Shown here piece by piece: positions 1 through 12,125 of a stretch of 64,000 nt of DNA. The number at the start of each line of letters is the position of its first letter. Position 1 is the stretch's first letter. This DNA comes from Rhizophagus irregularis (lineage: Eukaryota; Glomeromycota; Glomeromycetes; Glomerales; Glomeraceae). Under the pieces are notes generated by a model that saw only the letters and a program-made list of their open reading frames with translations, ran no database searches and was not told the DNA's origin. The stretch lies in contig NC_089445.1 of NCBI RefSeq assembly GCF_026210795.1, positions 3,782,001 to 3,846,000 of the forward strand, given 5' to 3'. The translations under genes were made by a program, and so were the position numbers.

Positions 1-189
1 TTTCACAATAATAAATCATTTTCATAATGAAAATTTTTTTTTATTTTTTTTCACAATTATTTATTATTTAGGATTTTCACCAAATTATTCTTTAAACGTA
101 CAAGTAAATCATAATTTTTTTTTAATAATAAATAACTGCAGTTCGTTAAGCTTCAATATTTCCTTAATAATAAACAATTTTATTGTGGC

Positions 190-485
190 AGGACCCCGGA
201 TATCTCCAAAACAGGTCATAAGTCACACTTTCGGCAGATTGGCCCATTTTTCAGGGCTCAAAAAATCGTTTTTTGTAAATATCTCGGCATCCAGTGGTCC
301 AATTTTGATGAACATTTTTTTAAATTGTAGAGCTAAATGAGGGCTACAAAATAAAAAAAAGTTCATTAAAATTGAATTACTGGATGCTGAGATATTTACA
401 AAAAACGATTTTTTGAGTTTCAGCAAAAAGGGGTGTTTTTGGCCAAAAGTCCATTATGACCTTTATATTAGATATCCGGGGTCCT
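190..485. mobile_element. Foldback MITE with AGGACCCCGGA termini and 8-bp TSD
   Basis: The element begins AGGACCCCGGATATCT and ends with the exact reverse complement. Both sides carry the same 8 bp, ATTGTGGC (182-189 and 486-493), a target-site duplication. Most of the interior is also inverted: 259-297 pairs with 379-417, so the whole 296 bp can fold into a hairpin. There is no transposase gene. A second member with the same ends and its own 8-bp TSD lies at 28240-28871. An 8-bp TSD fits hAT, P or Merlin-type elements, but the terminus is not one I recognise. Confidence 0.85.
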
Positions 486-493
486 ATTGTGGC

Positions 494-930
494 TGCGAAT
501 TTGTTAAATTAGTCGTCACTGGAGTTTATTGATTACCTTTTTTCAGATTTAATTTCTTTTTTTTTACATGTCATAAATTCATTCGTTAAAAAAAATTTCA
601 TTTTGCATTATAAATTTTTTTATTTAATTATTTAACTATAAATAAGACCCAAATTTGCAAGGTAAGTGGAGTGCTACTCTACTCAATAATGACTAATGAT
701 TAATGATTAATTAAAATTTCACCCATAGTATTTCCTTAAACGTATGAGTAGATCATTACCAAAAAAGAGTATTTGTTGCAAGTGTTTTAAAGATCTTTGT
801 ATGGAAACTTCACAGAGTACATATATAAAAATAAAATAATTATTTACTTAAATAATCTTTGCATTATAAGGTACAAATAATAAAATAGGGAAAATGTAGG
901 ACTTGTTTTCTATCCTACGATAAATATATA
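494..930. other. AT-rich intergenic DNA
   Basis: Nothing recognisable; homopolymer-rich and without a credible ORF. Confidence 0.5.
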
Positions 931-934
931 TTTA

Positions 935-1395
935 TAAATAAATTTTTTATAGAGGATCAAAAAAAATAATTTAATTTTTTATATAAATCCTCTTTGGCAT
1001 CTAATGCAAATATATATAAATTCCTTTTATTTTCCTGCTTTCACAAATTTTTATTTCATATATTTTTTATTTTCTTTGAAAGTTAGTAGAAATTCTTACA
1101 CTTTTCTTTTCTAAATTATTTTTAGAAAATTCTTTTTTATATAATATATATTTATGTATAAATATATATAAAAAAGAGACGGCAAGATTATTTTTGATTT
1201 AGTTCTTACCTTGGAGAAAAAAAAGAATTCAAGAGAACATTTTTAAATTTATTTCAAAAATTTTAAAAATATTTATAATTTTTACAATGGATAATGAATA
1301 ACCACCAACAAATTAGGAACGTGCTCCTTCAAAAATTCTATGCAATAACTTAAATACTTGCAACTTTTCAGATGCTAGTTTTTGCTATTCATAAA
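935..1395 (+). pseudogene. Broken copy A of the small Arg-rich gene family
   Basis: The stretch repeats the upstream region and start of the genes at 24890 and 35614. It shares the AT-rich leader, the region around 985-1010, the AAGAGACGGCAAGATT motif (1176-1191) and an ATG at 1287. After MDNE a stop codon interrupts the frame, and homology ends within the Ser/Arg-rich part near 1395. It is a truncated, inactivated third copy. Confidence 0.6.
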
Positions 1396-1442
1396 CGCCA
1401 AAATTAATAATGGTTAAAATATGAAAGCACAATTAATATGTA

Positions 1443-1874
1443 CCATATATCGCGGGCTATAGTACCCCTATGCATAGTACCCTCTTGAAAAATTTCATAG
1501 AATTGTATAGTACCTGGGAGTAGACTTGGGTGCCGAAACCTATAGGTGCCGAAACATGTTTGGGATTTGACATATGCCGAAATATAGTTTCGGAATTTTG
1601 CCGAAATCCCAAATCCCAAATCCCAAACTACTGCCAAAATCCCAAACCATCGTCAGAATCCCAAACCATCACCGAAATCCCAAACCATTGCCGAAATCCC
1701 AAACCTTTATTTAAATCCCAAATAATTGCCAAAACCCAAAACCGTTTCCAAAATCCCAAACCTTTATCGAAATTCCAAATAATTGCCAAATCCCAAAACC
1801 GTTGCCAAATCCCAAAAGTATAATAAAAAACTAGCCAGTACTTTTTTCCCAGTACCCACGGTTTATATAGGACA
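1443..1874. mobile_element. MITE-like copy of the CCATATATCGCGGGC family, interrupted
   Basis: The left end CCATATATCGCGGGC directly follows TA (1441-1442). The first 75 bp match the left end of the element at 44818. The matching right end is uncertain; a weak candidate ends near 1874 without a clear TA. The copy is split by the element at 1523-1818. Tc1/mariner-type insertion at TA is inferred from the better preserved copy at 44818-47402. Confidence 0.5.
1523..1818. mobile_element. TA-flanked MITE built of CCGAAATCCCAAAC repeats
   Basis: It starts GACTTGGGTGCCGAAACC after TA (1521-1522) and ends CCCAAAAG before TA (1819-1820). The interior is roughly a dozen degenerate copies of an approximately 18-bp unit with consensus CCGAAATCCCAAACCATTG. 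A shorter copy in the opposite orientation lies at 8839-9037. Any ORF through it is an artefact of the repeat. Confidence 0.6.
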
Positions 1875-2121
1875 CGGAGAAGGTGACACAGTAGAATAAT
1901 TCATAAAAGTTTTGGTAGTGATACCTACCAACATACTGTATCACTCAAACCCACTGGAGGCATCGTATCAAAGTCCTCACCTTAATAGAGGTCACGTTGA
2001 TCTTATTATTTTATCAATCAAATAATAAAGTTAATGTTTAGTAATTCAGTAAAAGAAAAAAAAATATTAATTATTATAAAAACTTACCCTGCGCAGGCTA
2101 CAAATTTCTCCTTTAAACATA

Positions 2122-2325
2122 TCACATCCTCCTTTCAAAATCTTCAATCTGAGTCTCGATATTCTTGTCAGAAGGAATAAATGCTTTTATCTTTAAATAA
2201 ATTATTTTTGTTGCATCATTCGGGTCCAACCTCGACACAGCCATAATCTCTTTAACCGTATATTCTTGCATAAGTCTTTCGTTTGAATCATGTATGTAGA
2301 AAATGGTAGAAATCTTAGATGGCAT
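2122..2325 (-). CDS. Small hypothetical protein, first exon (frame disturbed)
   Basis: The ATG at 2325 opens a 67-codon frame beginning MPSKISTIFYIHD. An upstream ATG at 2382 would only add a Lys/Phe-rich stretch from low-complexity DNA. The frame closes with TGA at 2122, but a one-base shift continues as GGCDMFKGEIC and reaches a good splice donor (CAGG|GTAAG) near 2086, so this is probably an exon with a frameshift. No known domain is recognised. It could be an active gene with an error here or a relic. Confidence 0.4.
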   Translation of the reverse strand: MPSKISTIFYIHDSNERLMQEYTVKEIMAVSRLDPNDATKIIYLKIKAFIPSDKNIETQIEDFERRM

Positions 2326-2399
2326 CTTGTTTTTGTAAAAGAAAAATTTTTTTTTTTTGTATAATATTTTCATAATAAACACTGAAAATAAAATAAATT

Positions 2400-3440
2400 A
2401 AATGGAAGAAGGGAGTTTTTTTAATTTATTTTACAATGTTAACCATATTATTTTTTTTTCAAATTAATTTCAAATTAAAATTTTTCGTTAGACTTCAATC
2501 AATAATATCAAAAAAAATTTCACGAGGCTTCAACAAATTTTTTTTTACTTCGCTATAATTTATACTTCCTTATACGGGACATACAATACAATTTTTTTTC
2601 GCAGGAATTATCAATTAACCCTATAACTCTACTTAAAATAGAAAAAAATCATATATTTCGTAAGTTAAAAAGCCAGTTTTAAAAAAAAAATTTTTTTTTT
2701 TTGACACATTTTTTAAGTGTTTGAAATGATAAAATTTACAAGATAAAAGTTAGTTTTTGAAAAAAAAAATGATTTTTTTTGAGAGTGAAAAAAAAGCCAT
2801 AATCACATGGGACAATAGGTTAATATAATAGTTCATTCAAAATAAATCATATACCAGCCAAGCCACTTAATTTTCATATTCACAAGGGGTAAAACAAATT
2901 AAATCTACTGTACCATACGTAACATATTTATTTATTATTACAAAAAAAATGGAAAAAAATGGAAAAATAATATATATATGACACGCGTCCTATGGAGGGA
3001 GAGTGACGCGAAATAATATATAATCCAAACAGAATCGAAATAGAATAGATACCAAATCTAAGATCTAAGATATTAAATTCACATCGTTTTTCGTAATGAA
3101 AATTCAAGCAAGTGTTTTGATGATCCTAAGTCAGGAACCTCATGAGAAATCAATACCTTAAACAAATGTGTAGAATAATACACAAAACACTCAGGAAAAA
3201 AGTACCTCCTATTATTTATCCTACGATAAATACATGTCGATCTTCTAACGTTTGGATTAGCCTGTATAAATTAATTTTAAATTTCTGATCCGTATTCTTT
3301 ATAGCTAAGACCCACTTGATCAGCAAGTCATGTTTTTATATCTAATCATCCAATTCCGGTTAATGAAATTATACTAGACCTATTTTTAAAATTTTATCCT
3401 TCTTTCAAACCGATTTGAATTCTTTCAGTTCCCTTTTTTT
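2400..3440. other. AT-rich intergenic DNA
   Basis: Poly-A/T runs and short direct repeats only. The motif CCTACGATAAAT occurs near 3219 and also near 916. Confidence 0.45.
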
Positions 3441-3840
3441 TAATTTTCATTTTTTTCCTTGAATCGATCTTTTACTTTCGGTTCTTTCTTTTTTTTTAAA
3501 ATTTCCTCTTTTCATTTTCGAACCTTTTTCCTTTTTCTTTTCCTTTTTTTTAAAAAATTTTCATTTTTTTTCCTCTTTTTGGTTTGGATTTTTTTTTCAA
3601 CCGAGAATTTTATTGGTTTTTTTCCCAAACTGAAAATTTTTTTTTAAATTTTTTTTTCAGTCTTTTTAAACCAGATTATTGTTCTTTTATTTCAGAATTT
3701 TTTTCGGTACTTATTTTTTTTTACGGATTCCTTTTTTTCGAAAATTTCCCTTTTTTTAAACTGATTTCTTTCTTTATCCTTTTTCTTTTCCCCCAAATTT
3801 TATTTTTCGTTTTTCTTTTTCCCAAACCACATTCTTAAAC
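3440..3840. repeat. Polypyrimidine low-complexity tract
   Basis: About 400 bp on the + strand are almost wholly T and C, with TTTTC and TTTTTTCC runs. Open frames here encode Phe/Leu/Ser strings and are compositional artefacts. Confidence 0.8.
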
Positions 3841-4465
3841 CATTTGATTTGGATCGGATTGACGCTGCGGCACCACGGTAATTGCGATTCTTATTATTAT
3901 TATTAGTAATAATATTTTCCCTAATTATTTTTTAGGCTCAATATATATAAACTGACATATAATTTACTTATTTATTTATTTTTTGTAACAATAGATCGGT
4001 ATAGTAAATTTTATGGGAAATTGTTTTTTTCATGACAATGGATCGTTATAATTGGGAAATATTTTTTTTTCATAACAATAGATTGTTATAATTGATTTTT
4101 AGGGATTTTTTTCATATTAATTAGTGATATATTTTTTGGGAACCGTCACCTGGGCGATCACTGCTTTTTCAAATATGTCACATGATGTACAAATTTACGA
4201 TGGCTGATTTTTTTTTGATCGGTTAAAATTTTTTTGCATATTTATTCAAGATAATTTTATTTAAAAAATTTTATTTGCAAATATTAAAATTTAAGTCAAA
4301 CATTTACGATTTTAAAGAAAAAAATCACCGTATTTATTTTTAATGAAGTGATACAAATAAAAAAAACAATAACAATAAAAAAAAAGATAAGTAAATTACA
4401 ATGACCAAGGATAAAGATGCTAATAAAGAAAAATGAAATAACAATGGAGTAATGGAAAGTAATAG

Positions 4466-4830
4466 AAGATGAAAGGAAGTAAAAAAGAGTAATGAGAAGT
4501 GATAGGAAATAAAAAGGAGAAATAGGACATGATGAGAGACGAAGAGGAGTGATGGGAGACGAAACGAAGTGATGGGAGACGAAGAGGAGTGATGAGAGGT
4601 AAAAAGGAGTGATGGGAGACGAAAAGAAGTGATAGGAGACAAAAGGAAGTGATGGGAGACGAAAAGAAGTGATGGGAGACGAAAAGGAGTGATGGGAGAC
4701 GAAAAGAAGTGATGGGAGGCGAAAAGAAGTGATGGGAGGCGAAAAGAAGTGATAGGAGACGAAAAGGAGCGATGGGAGACGTAAAAAGTGATGGGAAGAT
4801 GAAGAGGAGTGATGGGAGACGCGTGTTATT
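4466..4830. repeat. 21-bp minisatellite (GAAGTGATGGGAGACGAAAA)
   Basis: Roughly 17 head-to-tail degenerate copies of AGTGATGGGAGACGAAAAGGA with a period close to 21 bp. Because 21 is a multiple of three, long open frames run through on the - strand (Ser/His/Leu-rich), but they have no other coding sign. Confidence 0.85.
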
Positions 4831-5060
4831 ATTACTCTCTTTATTACTCTCTTACTTGATAGGCAAGTATCATTCCCGCTGCAACGCAACGGGTTACGCC
4901 TAGTTATTTATATAAAAAACATCAAATAAAAAAAATATCTGATTGATCAGAAATTGGTCGGCATTCAGCAAAATTGTATACAATTATGCATAATAAATGA
5001 AAATGTTATTTATTCATTTTATCAAAAATTTATTATTACATTTACTAAAAAAAAATATTA

Positions 5061-7435
5061 CTACACATTAAATCTTTCGAACATTTTTGCTAATTCTTCT
5101 GGATTATAGTCACCTTCTTCATCATATTCCATTAACAAATTGGTATAATCAACTGAATCATCATTTTCATCACATTCCACATAAGGTGTAGAAGCATCAT
5201 GTAAAAATCGTGAATTGGACAAATTCAGAGCTTCCTCAAGTTCCAATGGTTCGTCATTAATGGCTTCTAAATCATCATCAATAGCAGTCTGTTCCAAATT
5301 AATTTCAGTCATAATTTCTTCCAAAGTTATTTCTTCTTCTTCTTCATATAAATCTGCATCTCTTAAAATTTGCTGAATCTCCTCTTCAGATTTTTCTACA
5401 CCATAATGTGATAATTCAGATTTGTTATTAAAAATATAATAAGAATGGATCTGCGCAATTGCATCAAGATTTTTCACCAAAATTTTTGTACGACGTGTTC
5501 CATGGATCCAACCACAAACTGACCAAATACGCTCACAGTTAGCGGCATGTGGTGAAACGGAAAACATTTTAGTTGCAAGGTATTGAAGATGGTGGCTTCA
5601 TTTCGCAAGTTTGCCACCATCTAATAGGTGTGTCAATATTGTAAATATATGATGGTAATTGCGCTATAAGAATTTCACCAGATTTTCGTTTACTATGCTT
5701 ATTTCGTTTTACCATAGTTAAAATTTCAGGAATTCGTAACATTTGTTGCCATAATGCTACTGCTGTAGTACTAATACGCACAAATTGGCCTTCAACAATT
5801 CCAACGCCTATAACAAATAAAGTCAAATATATATATATATATATTAATAAAACTATAACAAACTATTAATAAACAATTAATTAATACTTGCCTCTATATC
5901 CTGGGTGCAAGTAATATGCAAGTAGATGTTCATCAAAATCAAATTCCTTAAAGCGCTTATTAAAACTTTTAATACAATGCCGACGAAACATTTTATGAAC
6001 TGTTTCTGGAATGTTCTTTATTACTGCTCCTAATTTTGCAAGTAAAAAGAAACAGTCAGCAAGATTAGCTTCTTGATTTTCTAATAAAATAATTGATTCT
6101 TTTATTGGTTTAATAATCATCGCTAAATCCTGAACATCTTGAAAAAAACCTCGTTTGTGCATTATTATATTTTGTACACTTTTATTAGTGATTATACGAG
6201 GATTTTCAGTGATAACCTTTTAATAAAAACCAAATTAGAATAAATATTTATAAATTATAAGATTAATTATTTTTAATTAATAATATAATTTACCTCCTTT
6301 AAACATATTTCCAACCGAAAGATTGACTGAAGCATTTCAAAAGCCGTTACCCATCTTGTACTAACATACGTCTTTAAGCCTCCTCCTTTGATACTTTTTT
6401 CCTTAATTTTGTCTTCAAGAAGACTTTGAGGTAAATGGCTCTTTTTAAAATAGGTTGTTATCATGTTTGACCAATTTAAAATTCGGGTTGCAAATGTATG
6501 TTTTATAAAATCTTTGGTTATTAAATTTAGACAGTGTGCCATGCATTTGATATTAATAATATGAGGAAACTTATGAGTAATAATTTTTCGTGCTAAATTA
6601 ACATTTGAACCAGAATCTGTCACAATAGCTGAAAATCTATTTGTTCCAATTTCATTTAAAACTGCTTCAATTTTTTGAGAAAGGTGTGGTTTTGATCTGA
6701 TAAATCAGATATTTGCCAAAGAACATCCTTGCCATCTGGGGTATGTATGACAAAATTTCATAAAGACTTTCCTGCTGGACTTGTCCATCCATCAATCGCT
6801 ATAATTAACAAGATAAATTAATAATTAAATAAATAACCAATAAATAAATTATAAAAAAATATATATTTATATTTACATAAGGTCAAATTTTTTTCTTTTT
6901 TAATTAATTGATAAATTTCGGTATTAACACGAAGGATCTCATTATCTAATAAAGTACCAGAAAGAGTTTTTCTATTTGGTAGATTATATGCAGAACGTAA
7001 TTCTTTAATGAATTCAACAAAATATGGGTGTTCTACAAGGCGCCAAGAAAGCCCACAACAAACAAAAAGTCTAATAAGTGATAATTCAATTTTAATTCTT
7101 TTTTCTTCAGACAAAGGTAAAGCATCATAGTATTCTTCCAAAGTTTTTTGATCATCATCAGTATTTCGACTCATTTGAGATTTATTGCGAGATTCTATAA
7201 TACATCGTATTGCTTCTCTAACTTCTGTCTTAACTTTTTTACAGTCAAGTAAGATATGACGCTCCATTGCTGATGCTTTTCCTCGTTTCCAAGTTGTATT
7301 ACAAGCAGAACAAATAGCAGACCGGTGACCATCACCTTGATCTGGACCCTCAATAAAAAAATTCCATATCACTGCACGAGGCCTTCCACCTTTCTTTATT
7401 TCTATATCATTATCTGGTTCAACTTCACCTGACAT
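5061..7435 (-). pseudogene. Decayed hAT-family transposase
   Basis: The gene reads right to left. The N-terminal exon (7435 to about 6875) has a BED-type zinc finger (CSAC, then H and C, in AICSACNTTWKRG). Next comes the RNase-H start IDGWTSP (about 6800), the second Asp motif VTDSGSNV (about 6615), and the region with CMAHCLNLI. The C-terminal dimerisation segment holds the ANCERIWSVCGW motif near 5525, followed by an acidic tail. Introns at 6222-6293 and 5809-5892 fit; the latter would need a GC donor. Breaks: a TGA just after AGKSL (about 6767), a frameshift near 6690, and another near 5567 between two long frames. No matching terminal repeats or TSD were found; CTTGCAACCCT near 7569 could be one old end. 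Confidence 0.85.
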
Positions 7436-7984
7436 TTGTTTTATTAAGAAATGATACAGAGAGAATTTTTAGTACATTTCTCACGTCAAGTAGTGTAACT
7501 ACTTTCTTACATCACATGGATTTTAATTTTTAAGTAACTTGTTATGACAAGTTATTTTATATTCTAATACTTGCAACCCTAATTATGTTCTAATGTTTAC
7601 AACCTTAATTACGAAATGTGGAATCTTGTATTACATTTATTATCAATTTTAGAATTTATCATATGCTTGGATTTTAACAAAATTTATCCCCCCTGCAGGT
7701 CATCTGATATATAGAATTACCAGATTACAGATCGACGTAATATACAGAATTCCAAAAATTCCAATAATGTACAAATTTTAATTATTACAAAACTTTTACT
7801 TTAAAAAAAAACGTCATTTAACAATAAAACTGTTCAGCATTTCAGCGCAGTATATCATATGATATACATGCATTTCCGATGTGATTATGCTCGAAACTAT
7901 CCAACCTGCAGTAGCTGATTCGATTTACCGATCTGATCGGCTGATAATCTTTTTTTATTAAAAAAAAAAATACCTTTAGTCTTG
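7436..7984. other. AT-rich flank
   Basis: No gene seen. It may include the outer end of the hAT relic (CTTGCAACCCT near 7569). Confidence 0.4.
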
Positions 7985-7985
7985 T

Positions 7986-8472
7986 AAATTGACGAAAGGT
8001 GTCTTTTATTTTTGCTTTGGGAACAATGCTTGGATGGTAAGTCTATTCATTCTAATTTTATGTATTTATTAAACTTAATAACTAATTTATTTAATTTTTT
8101 TTTTTACTATTTAGGTTTCTGTTGTTGGACTACTGATTTAGACATTCAAGAGCGGTAATATTAAAAGGAAGTTTTTTAATATATTATTATAAGAACGTAT
8201 AATAATGTATGTTCTTTTCTTTTTCTATTTCTTTTTGTAGGAATGAACCTCCTGACGTATTTCCTGGACTTGGAGGTACAGCAATTCAAAGCGGAAAAGG
8301 TAATTTGATATAAGAACGTTTCATAACGTTCTTTTCTTTTCTTTTTTTGTAGGTTCCAGACTGGAGCCTTGGAATTGGAGTGAGTATATAGAAGATGAGA
8401 GTGGGATAATTTTTGGTTTAAAACATGTTGATATTCTTTTTCCTTAGTATAACCTTGGAACTGGGCAGGTAG
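7986..8472 (+). CDS. Small multi-exon gene of unknown function (microexons)
   Basis: Five exon-like blocks have clean splice signals: up to 8036 (GATG|GTAAG), 8115-8154, 8241-8299 (an alternative donor at 8275 removes exactly 24 nt, in frame), 8353-8379 (GTGAGT donor) and 8448-8472. Joined, they keep one frame from 7996 to a TAG at 8470-8472, with motifs such as LDGFCCWTTDLDIQERN and EPWNW. The first block reads hydrophobically (LLFLLW) but lacks an in-frame ATG, so a 5' exon is missing or the start is lost. The 3' side of exon 2 resembles the end of the gene at 16753-17373. Function unknown. Confidence 0.45.
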
Positions 8473-8838
8473 TCGGGTACTGTATGTAGGAGTGGGAGAT
8501 GGGAGATAGGAAGGTGTTTCAGAATGTTTTACTAATTGTAGATTCGAAATAATTTATTTTTTTTTCAATTTTTTTTTTTGTTGTATTAGTAGTAACTTAA
8601 GTGAAAAAAATTAATAAAAAAACTTTACCTTAATAACGAGCAAATATGTATATTTTATATTAAATAATTTAAATAGTGATGTGTGTAAGTGTAAAAATAA
8701 GTCAACTGTTTTTTATTATAAAAATTTCAAGTTACTGGGTTACCCGAGGTGACCTGATGCTTTTGAATCAAACGGGTCAGATCGGGTCAGAACAGATTAC
8801 CCAACCGAAAAAAAATTTCGGTTCAGTTCAGAACTCTA

Positions 8839-9037
8839 GTTTTGGATTTTGGCAATGATTTGGGATTTCGGCAATAGTTTGGAATTTCGACAATGATTTG
8901 GAATTTCGGCAATAGTTTGGGATTTCGGCAATGATTTGGGATTTCGGCAATAGTTTGGGATTTGGGATTTCGGAAACTATTATATGCCGAAAAGTGTTTC
9001 GATTTCGGCATATAGCCGAAAGGTTTCGGCACCCAAG
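8839..9037. mobile_element. TA-flanked CCGAAA-repeat MITE, short copy
   Basis: Opposite orientation to 1523-1818. It lies between TA (8837-8838) and TA (9038-9039), begins GTTTTGGATTTTGGC and ends GGTTTCGGCACCCAAG. The interior repeats GATTTCGGCAATAGTTTGG about seven times. Confidence 0.6.
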
Positions 9038-9039
9038 TA

Positions 9040-9596
9040 TAATTGTATCACATGAGATCTCCCTAGTTTCCTGTGCGAAGCGCCTACGGCCCAGTTCCTT
9101 GATAGTTCTAGGAGGGTTCCAGGAGCTGGCGAGTTTCGATAAATCACGAGATGATCGGTGCCAATCAGATTCGGAAAAAATATTACAGGCATATCAAGGG
9201 AGGAATTTTTTATTCGCATTGTAGATTAATTTACACAGAATCGCATATTAATTTCGCAGATGAAGTTAAAAAAGGACGAAGTGTTAACTATTACTTTTTA
9301 TTTATGCATAACTACACGAAAATGAAAATTCTGGACACGCGTGTCCACTAATTGTGCAGTAATCTGGCACAGTAAACGCAAAAATAGATCTCACTAATCC
9401 ATGTTATTTTGTTCTCTTCCGCAAAGCATTCAGTAAATTTTCACTCAATAAAGTCAAAACTTATACATTTCACAGAGTAAACACTTTTATTCTTCAAACA
9501 AAGCAAGATTATTTATTAAATTTCCTCCAACATCGTAAAAGCTGTATAATACAAGAAAAAAATTTTTCTATTTATTTTTATATAAAACTATTATTA
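9040..9596. other. Intergenic DNA
   Basis: 9070-9180 is unusually GC-rich for the window but shows no identifiable gene. The rest is AT-rich. Confidence 0.4.
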
Positions 9597-11733
9597 TTAT
9601 AATATCAGATTGATTTGTACTTTTAGAGCCCATTGCTCGACATTTTTAATGGCGGGATTCATTCTCAAGACTGGTCGATCTTCGTTAGAATCTTTATCTC
9701 GAGTTGTGTAACTTTGATGTTTAAATTTGTCGTATATGTCATCTGGAACCACGAAGTAAAGTTGAATTTTAGCATTTTGATCACTAATATAGACTGGCAT
9801 GTTTGTGATTACTTTTGTCAGCTCAACTTGTTTTATAGGATGATATTCCGACACCGTGACTTGAAAAATATAATTAGGTGTTACAAATAAGTCTACCGCA
9901 CCAAAATTTTGTTTATCTGGTACGATAACTATGTTTTCTCCAGAATACTTTAAGAGATCGGATAAATTTCTTACAAACCCAGCTTCTGGCTTATGATGTA
10001 CGAAAAATTGATCTTTTTCTTCACCTGTCAGCTTCCTTACTTCAAATTTCTGGTTTCCAGTACGAAATAGGTGGATTACATAACATTCAAATAAAAATCC
10101 CTTTGCACTAGCCTCATAAGGACTTCGCATAAGTCGTATTTTGTGCAAACAATCGACCCATGCTGTCTCTTCTAATTTTTCCTGAATTCTCTCGAATACA
10201 TAGGGAGAGGCCCATTTGTAGTGATAATTGCGATGTGTGTCATCCGGCCATCTGTGAATGATTCGATTGCTAATTTCGACACAACTTTTTTCATCTTCAG
10301 TAAAACATTTAATAATCTTATCGAAGTTATCGGTCTTTGAAATGGCTAATTCAATACGACTATAAGCTTTTTCCTCAATTTTTTTCTTGTCTTCAGCATC
10401 CAGTGTTTCTTCTTTATTTCCAACAACATCTTTTATTGACGCCTCAACATTTCGAAGGACGTATCTAGGTACTCCACCTGCTTTATGAAAAAGATTAGTC
10501 ACTATTTCTTTCGGCACTAGTGGAAAAGCATGCTCCCGACAATATAATAATTCTTCTAATGTCCACGGACCCATATAATATTCAATTGGATGAAGCTTAT
10601 CAAATTCTTGAAATTCTGTTTTTGCAATTCCATTTGGTGATAGGGAGACAACTGTTGTTCCATACACTAATTTTGGGGATGTAATACCATCTGCAAGGTA
10701 CCAAGTTGTAGTTAAATTGAGTAAATATTCGAAATCATTATATGTTCCACAGGTTATTATTTGATCCTTAAAACAATAGAAATCTTGACTGTTGATAGGC
10801 TGAGAAATTACAACGACATCTTCACATAAAAGTTGCATTAAGACGTAAACTAGGAAACATGATTTTCCGATACCCGATGTACCGGTGATAAGGAATTTCT
10901 TTAAACCGTAACCTGATTTCTTTTTCAGTTGATCGTAAAGATACTTATATGATTTTCTCACATAAAGTACTTTCTTTTCAATCACTGCAAGCTCTTCATT
11001 ATGTTTAATAACATTATTTTTTTGTTGGTCTTGTTGCATTTCAAGAAGTTGGTCCTTCTGGCTCTTTGCTATATTATAAATGCTCTCAAACAACGGGTCT
11101 GATAGGTGATGTAAAGTCATTAGTTATGGATTCTGGGACTCATTTTACACTTTGCAAGAGCTTACTTAATTTTTGCTTCTTGTCAAATTCATTCGACTCT
11201 GTGGATTTGCGTTTCCCTGGCATATCTGCACAAAAAAAAAACTAACATTAGTTAACGAAACAACATCCAAATAGTTGTCAAAAGAGGTTAACGTATCACG
11301 TTCGAGATGACCAATCATGACGACGCAAAGGCTTACCATCTAAATTGGGTAAGGAGACCAAAAAAGGCAAAGTTAGTCCGAATGTTCAAAGAGTGTCATT
11401 TCAGTAAGTTAAATGCTTACCAGAAGAAGCAGTAACAAACAACAGAATATTCTTTGCGAAAGAATCTTTAACATTCGTTTCCTCAATATTGAAAAGTCTT
11501 AAGACAGAAACAAGTACATCTTTCTCACGTAGTTCTACTGCCTCATTTGGATTATCATTATTATACGTTGCTTTGAGAGTGAGACTTGACGAAGTGAAAG
11601 TATCGAGTTTTGGAGCCATTTCGATTTTTATTTTTTTCTTGAGGTCGTCCACATCTTCAACTTCCTCTAATGAAACTTTAGTCCAGTTATCAGTAGGATT
11701 TATAAGTTTAAACCAAACCTTTGGAGTTATCAT
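9597..11733 (-). pseudogene. Crinkler-type (CRN) effector: header, P-loop NTPase, nuclease-like domain; frame breaks
   Basis: Exon 1 (start at 11733; a farther ATG at 11781 would add a Phe-rich stretch) encodes a ubiquitin-like CRN header that begins MITPKVWFKLI. It ends at a GTAAGC donor near 11423. The long second block has a P-loop, GTSGIGKS, at residues 80-87 of its 507-codon frame, an AAA/STAND-like NTPase region, and a C-terminal REase-like fold (FGAVDLF and FQVTVSEYHPI) as known for CRN NTPase-nuclease proteins. Between them a short exon (from about 11225) has a Lys-rich segment, an in-frame TGA at 11140-11142 and a frameshift before 11120. So the header and body are not joined in one frame. 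Family members are host-targeted nuclear effectors; activity of this copy is doubtful unless unusual splicing rescues it. Confidence 0.8.
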
Positions 11734-12023
11734 GTTGAGTTTTGTGAATGAAAAAAAAGAGAAATAATAAGAAACGAACAAAGTGATTTTACATTTATAT
11801 TCATCAAATTATAAGTCCGAAGTATCACAAACTTTCATTAAACATTCTATCAAAAGTTTTTCGTGTAAATATATAATAAAATCACGCGTCATTATGAGAT
11901 ATCTGAGATATCTTGACTCATCATATATCAGATATGATTTATTATAATCTTATAATCCAAATGCTTTTTATTATAAACAACGCGTAACTTTATTGATTAT
12001 TTTTTAGATATATAACTAATCAG

Positions 12024-12114
12024 AAAATGCTAGAGAAGCGAATGAAATATATGATGCTATCAAAGAGGGAGGGAGTACACAGATCCGACATGTCTCAAGA
12101 AGCTAACTGAGCAA
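12024..12114 (+). pseudogene. CRN-like fragment on the + strand
   Basis: The frame reads REANEIYDAIKEGGS and resembles the YKEISGAIKEGGS segment of the CRN-kinase relic at 37390-39010. The GAGGGAGGGAGT core is shared. It is a short orphan piece ending at a stop. Confidence 0.35.
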
Positions 12115-12125
12115 CAAAACCAACA

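Noticed and set aside
3459-3838. Phe-rich open frames on the + strand
   Set aside because: They are translations of a polypyrimidine tract with no other coding sign.
4296-4889. 197-codon open frame, Ser/His/Leu-rich, - strand
   Set aside because: It runs through the 21-bp minisatellite, whose period is a multiple of three; several overlapping frames are open for the same reason.
9070-9180. GC-richer patch considered as an RNA gene
   Set aside because: No tRNA cloverleaf, rRNA core or other known RNA pattern could be made out by eye.
9633-9890. Open frame opposite the CRN gene
   Set aside because: Antisense shadow of the long CRN frame.
11489-11767. Open frame opposite the CRN header exon
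   Set aside because: Antisense shadow; Ser-rich product without domain.
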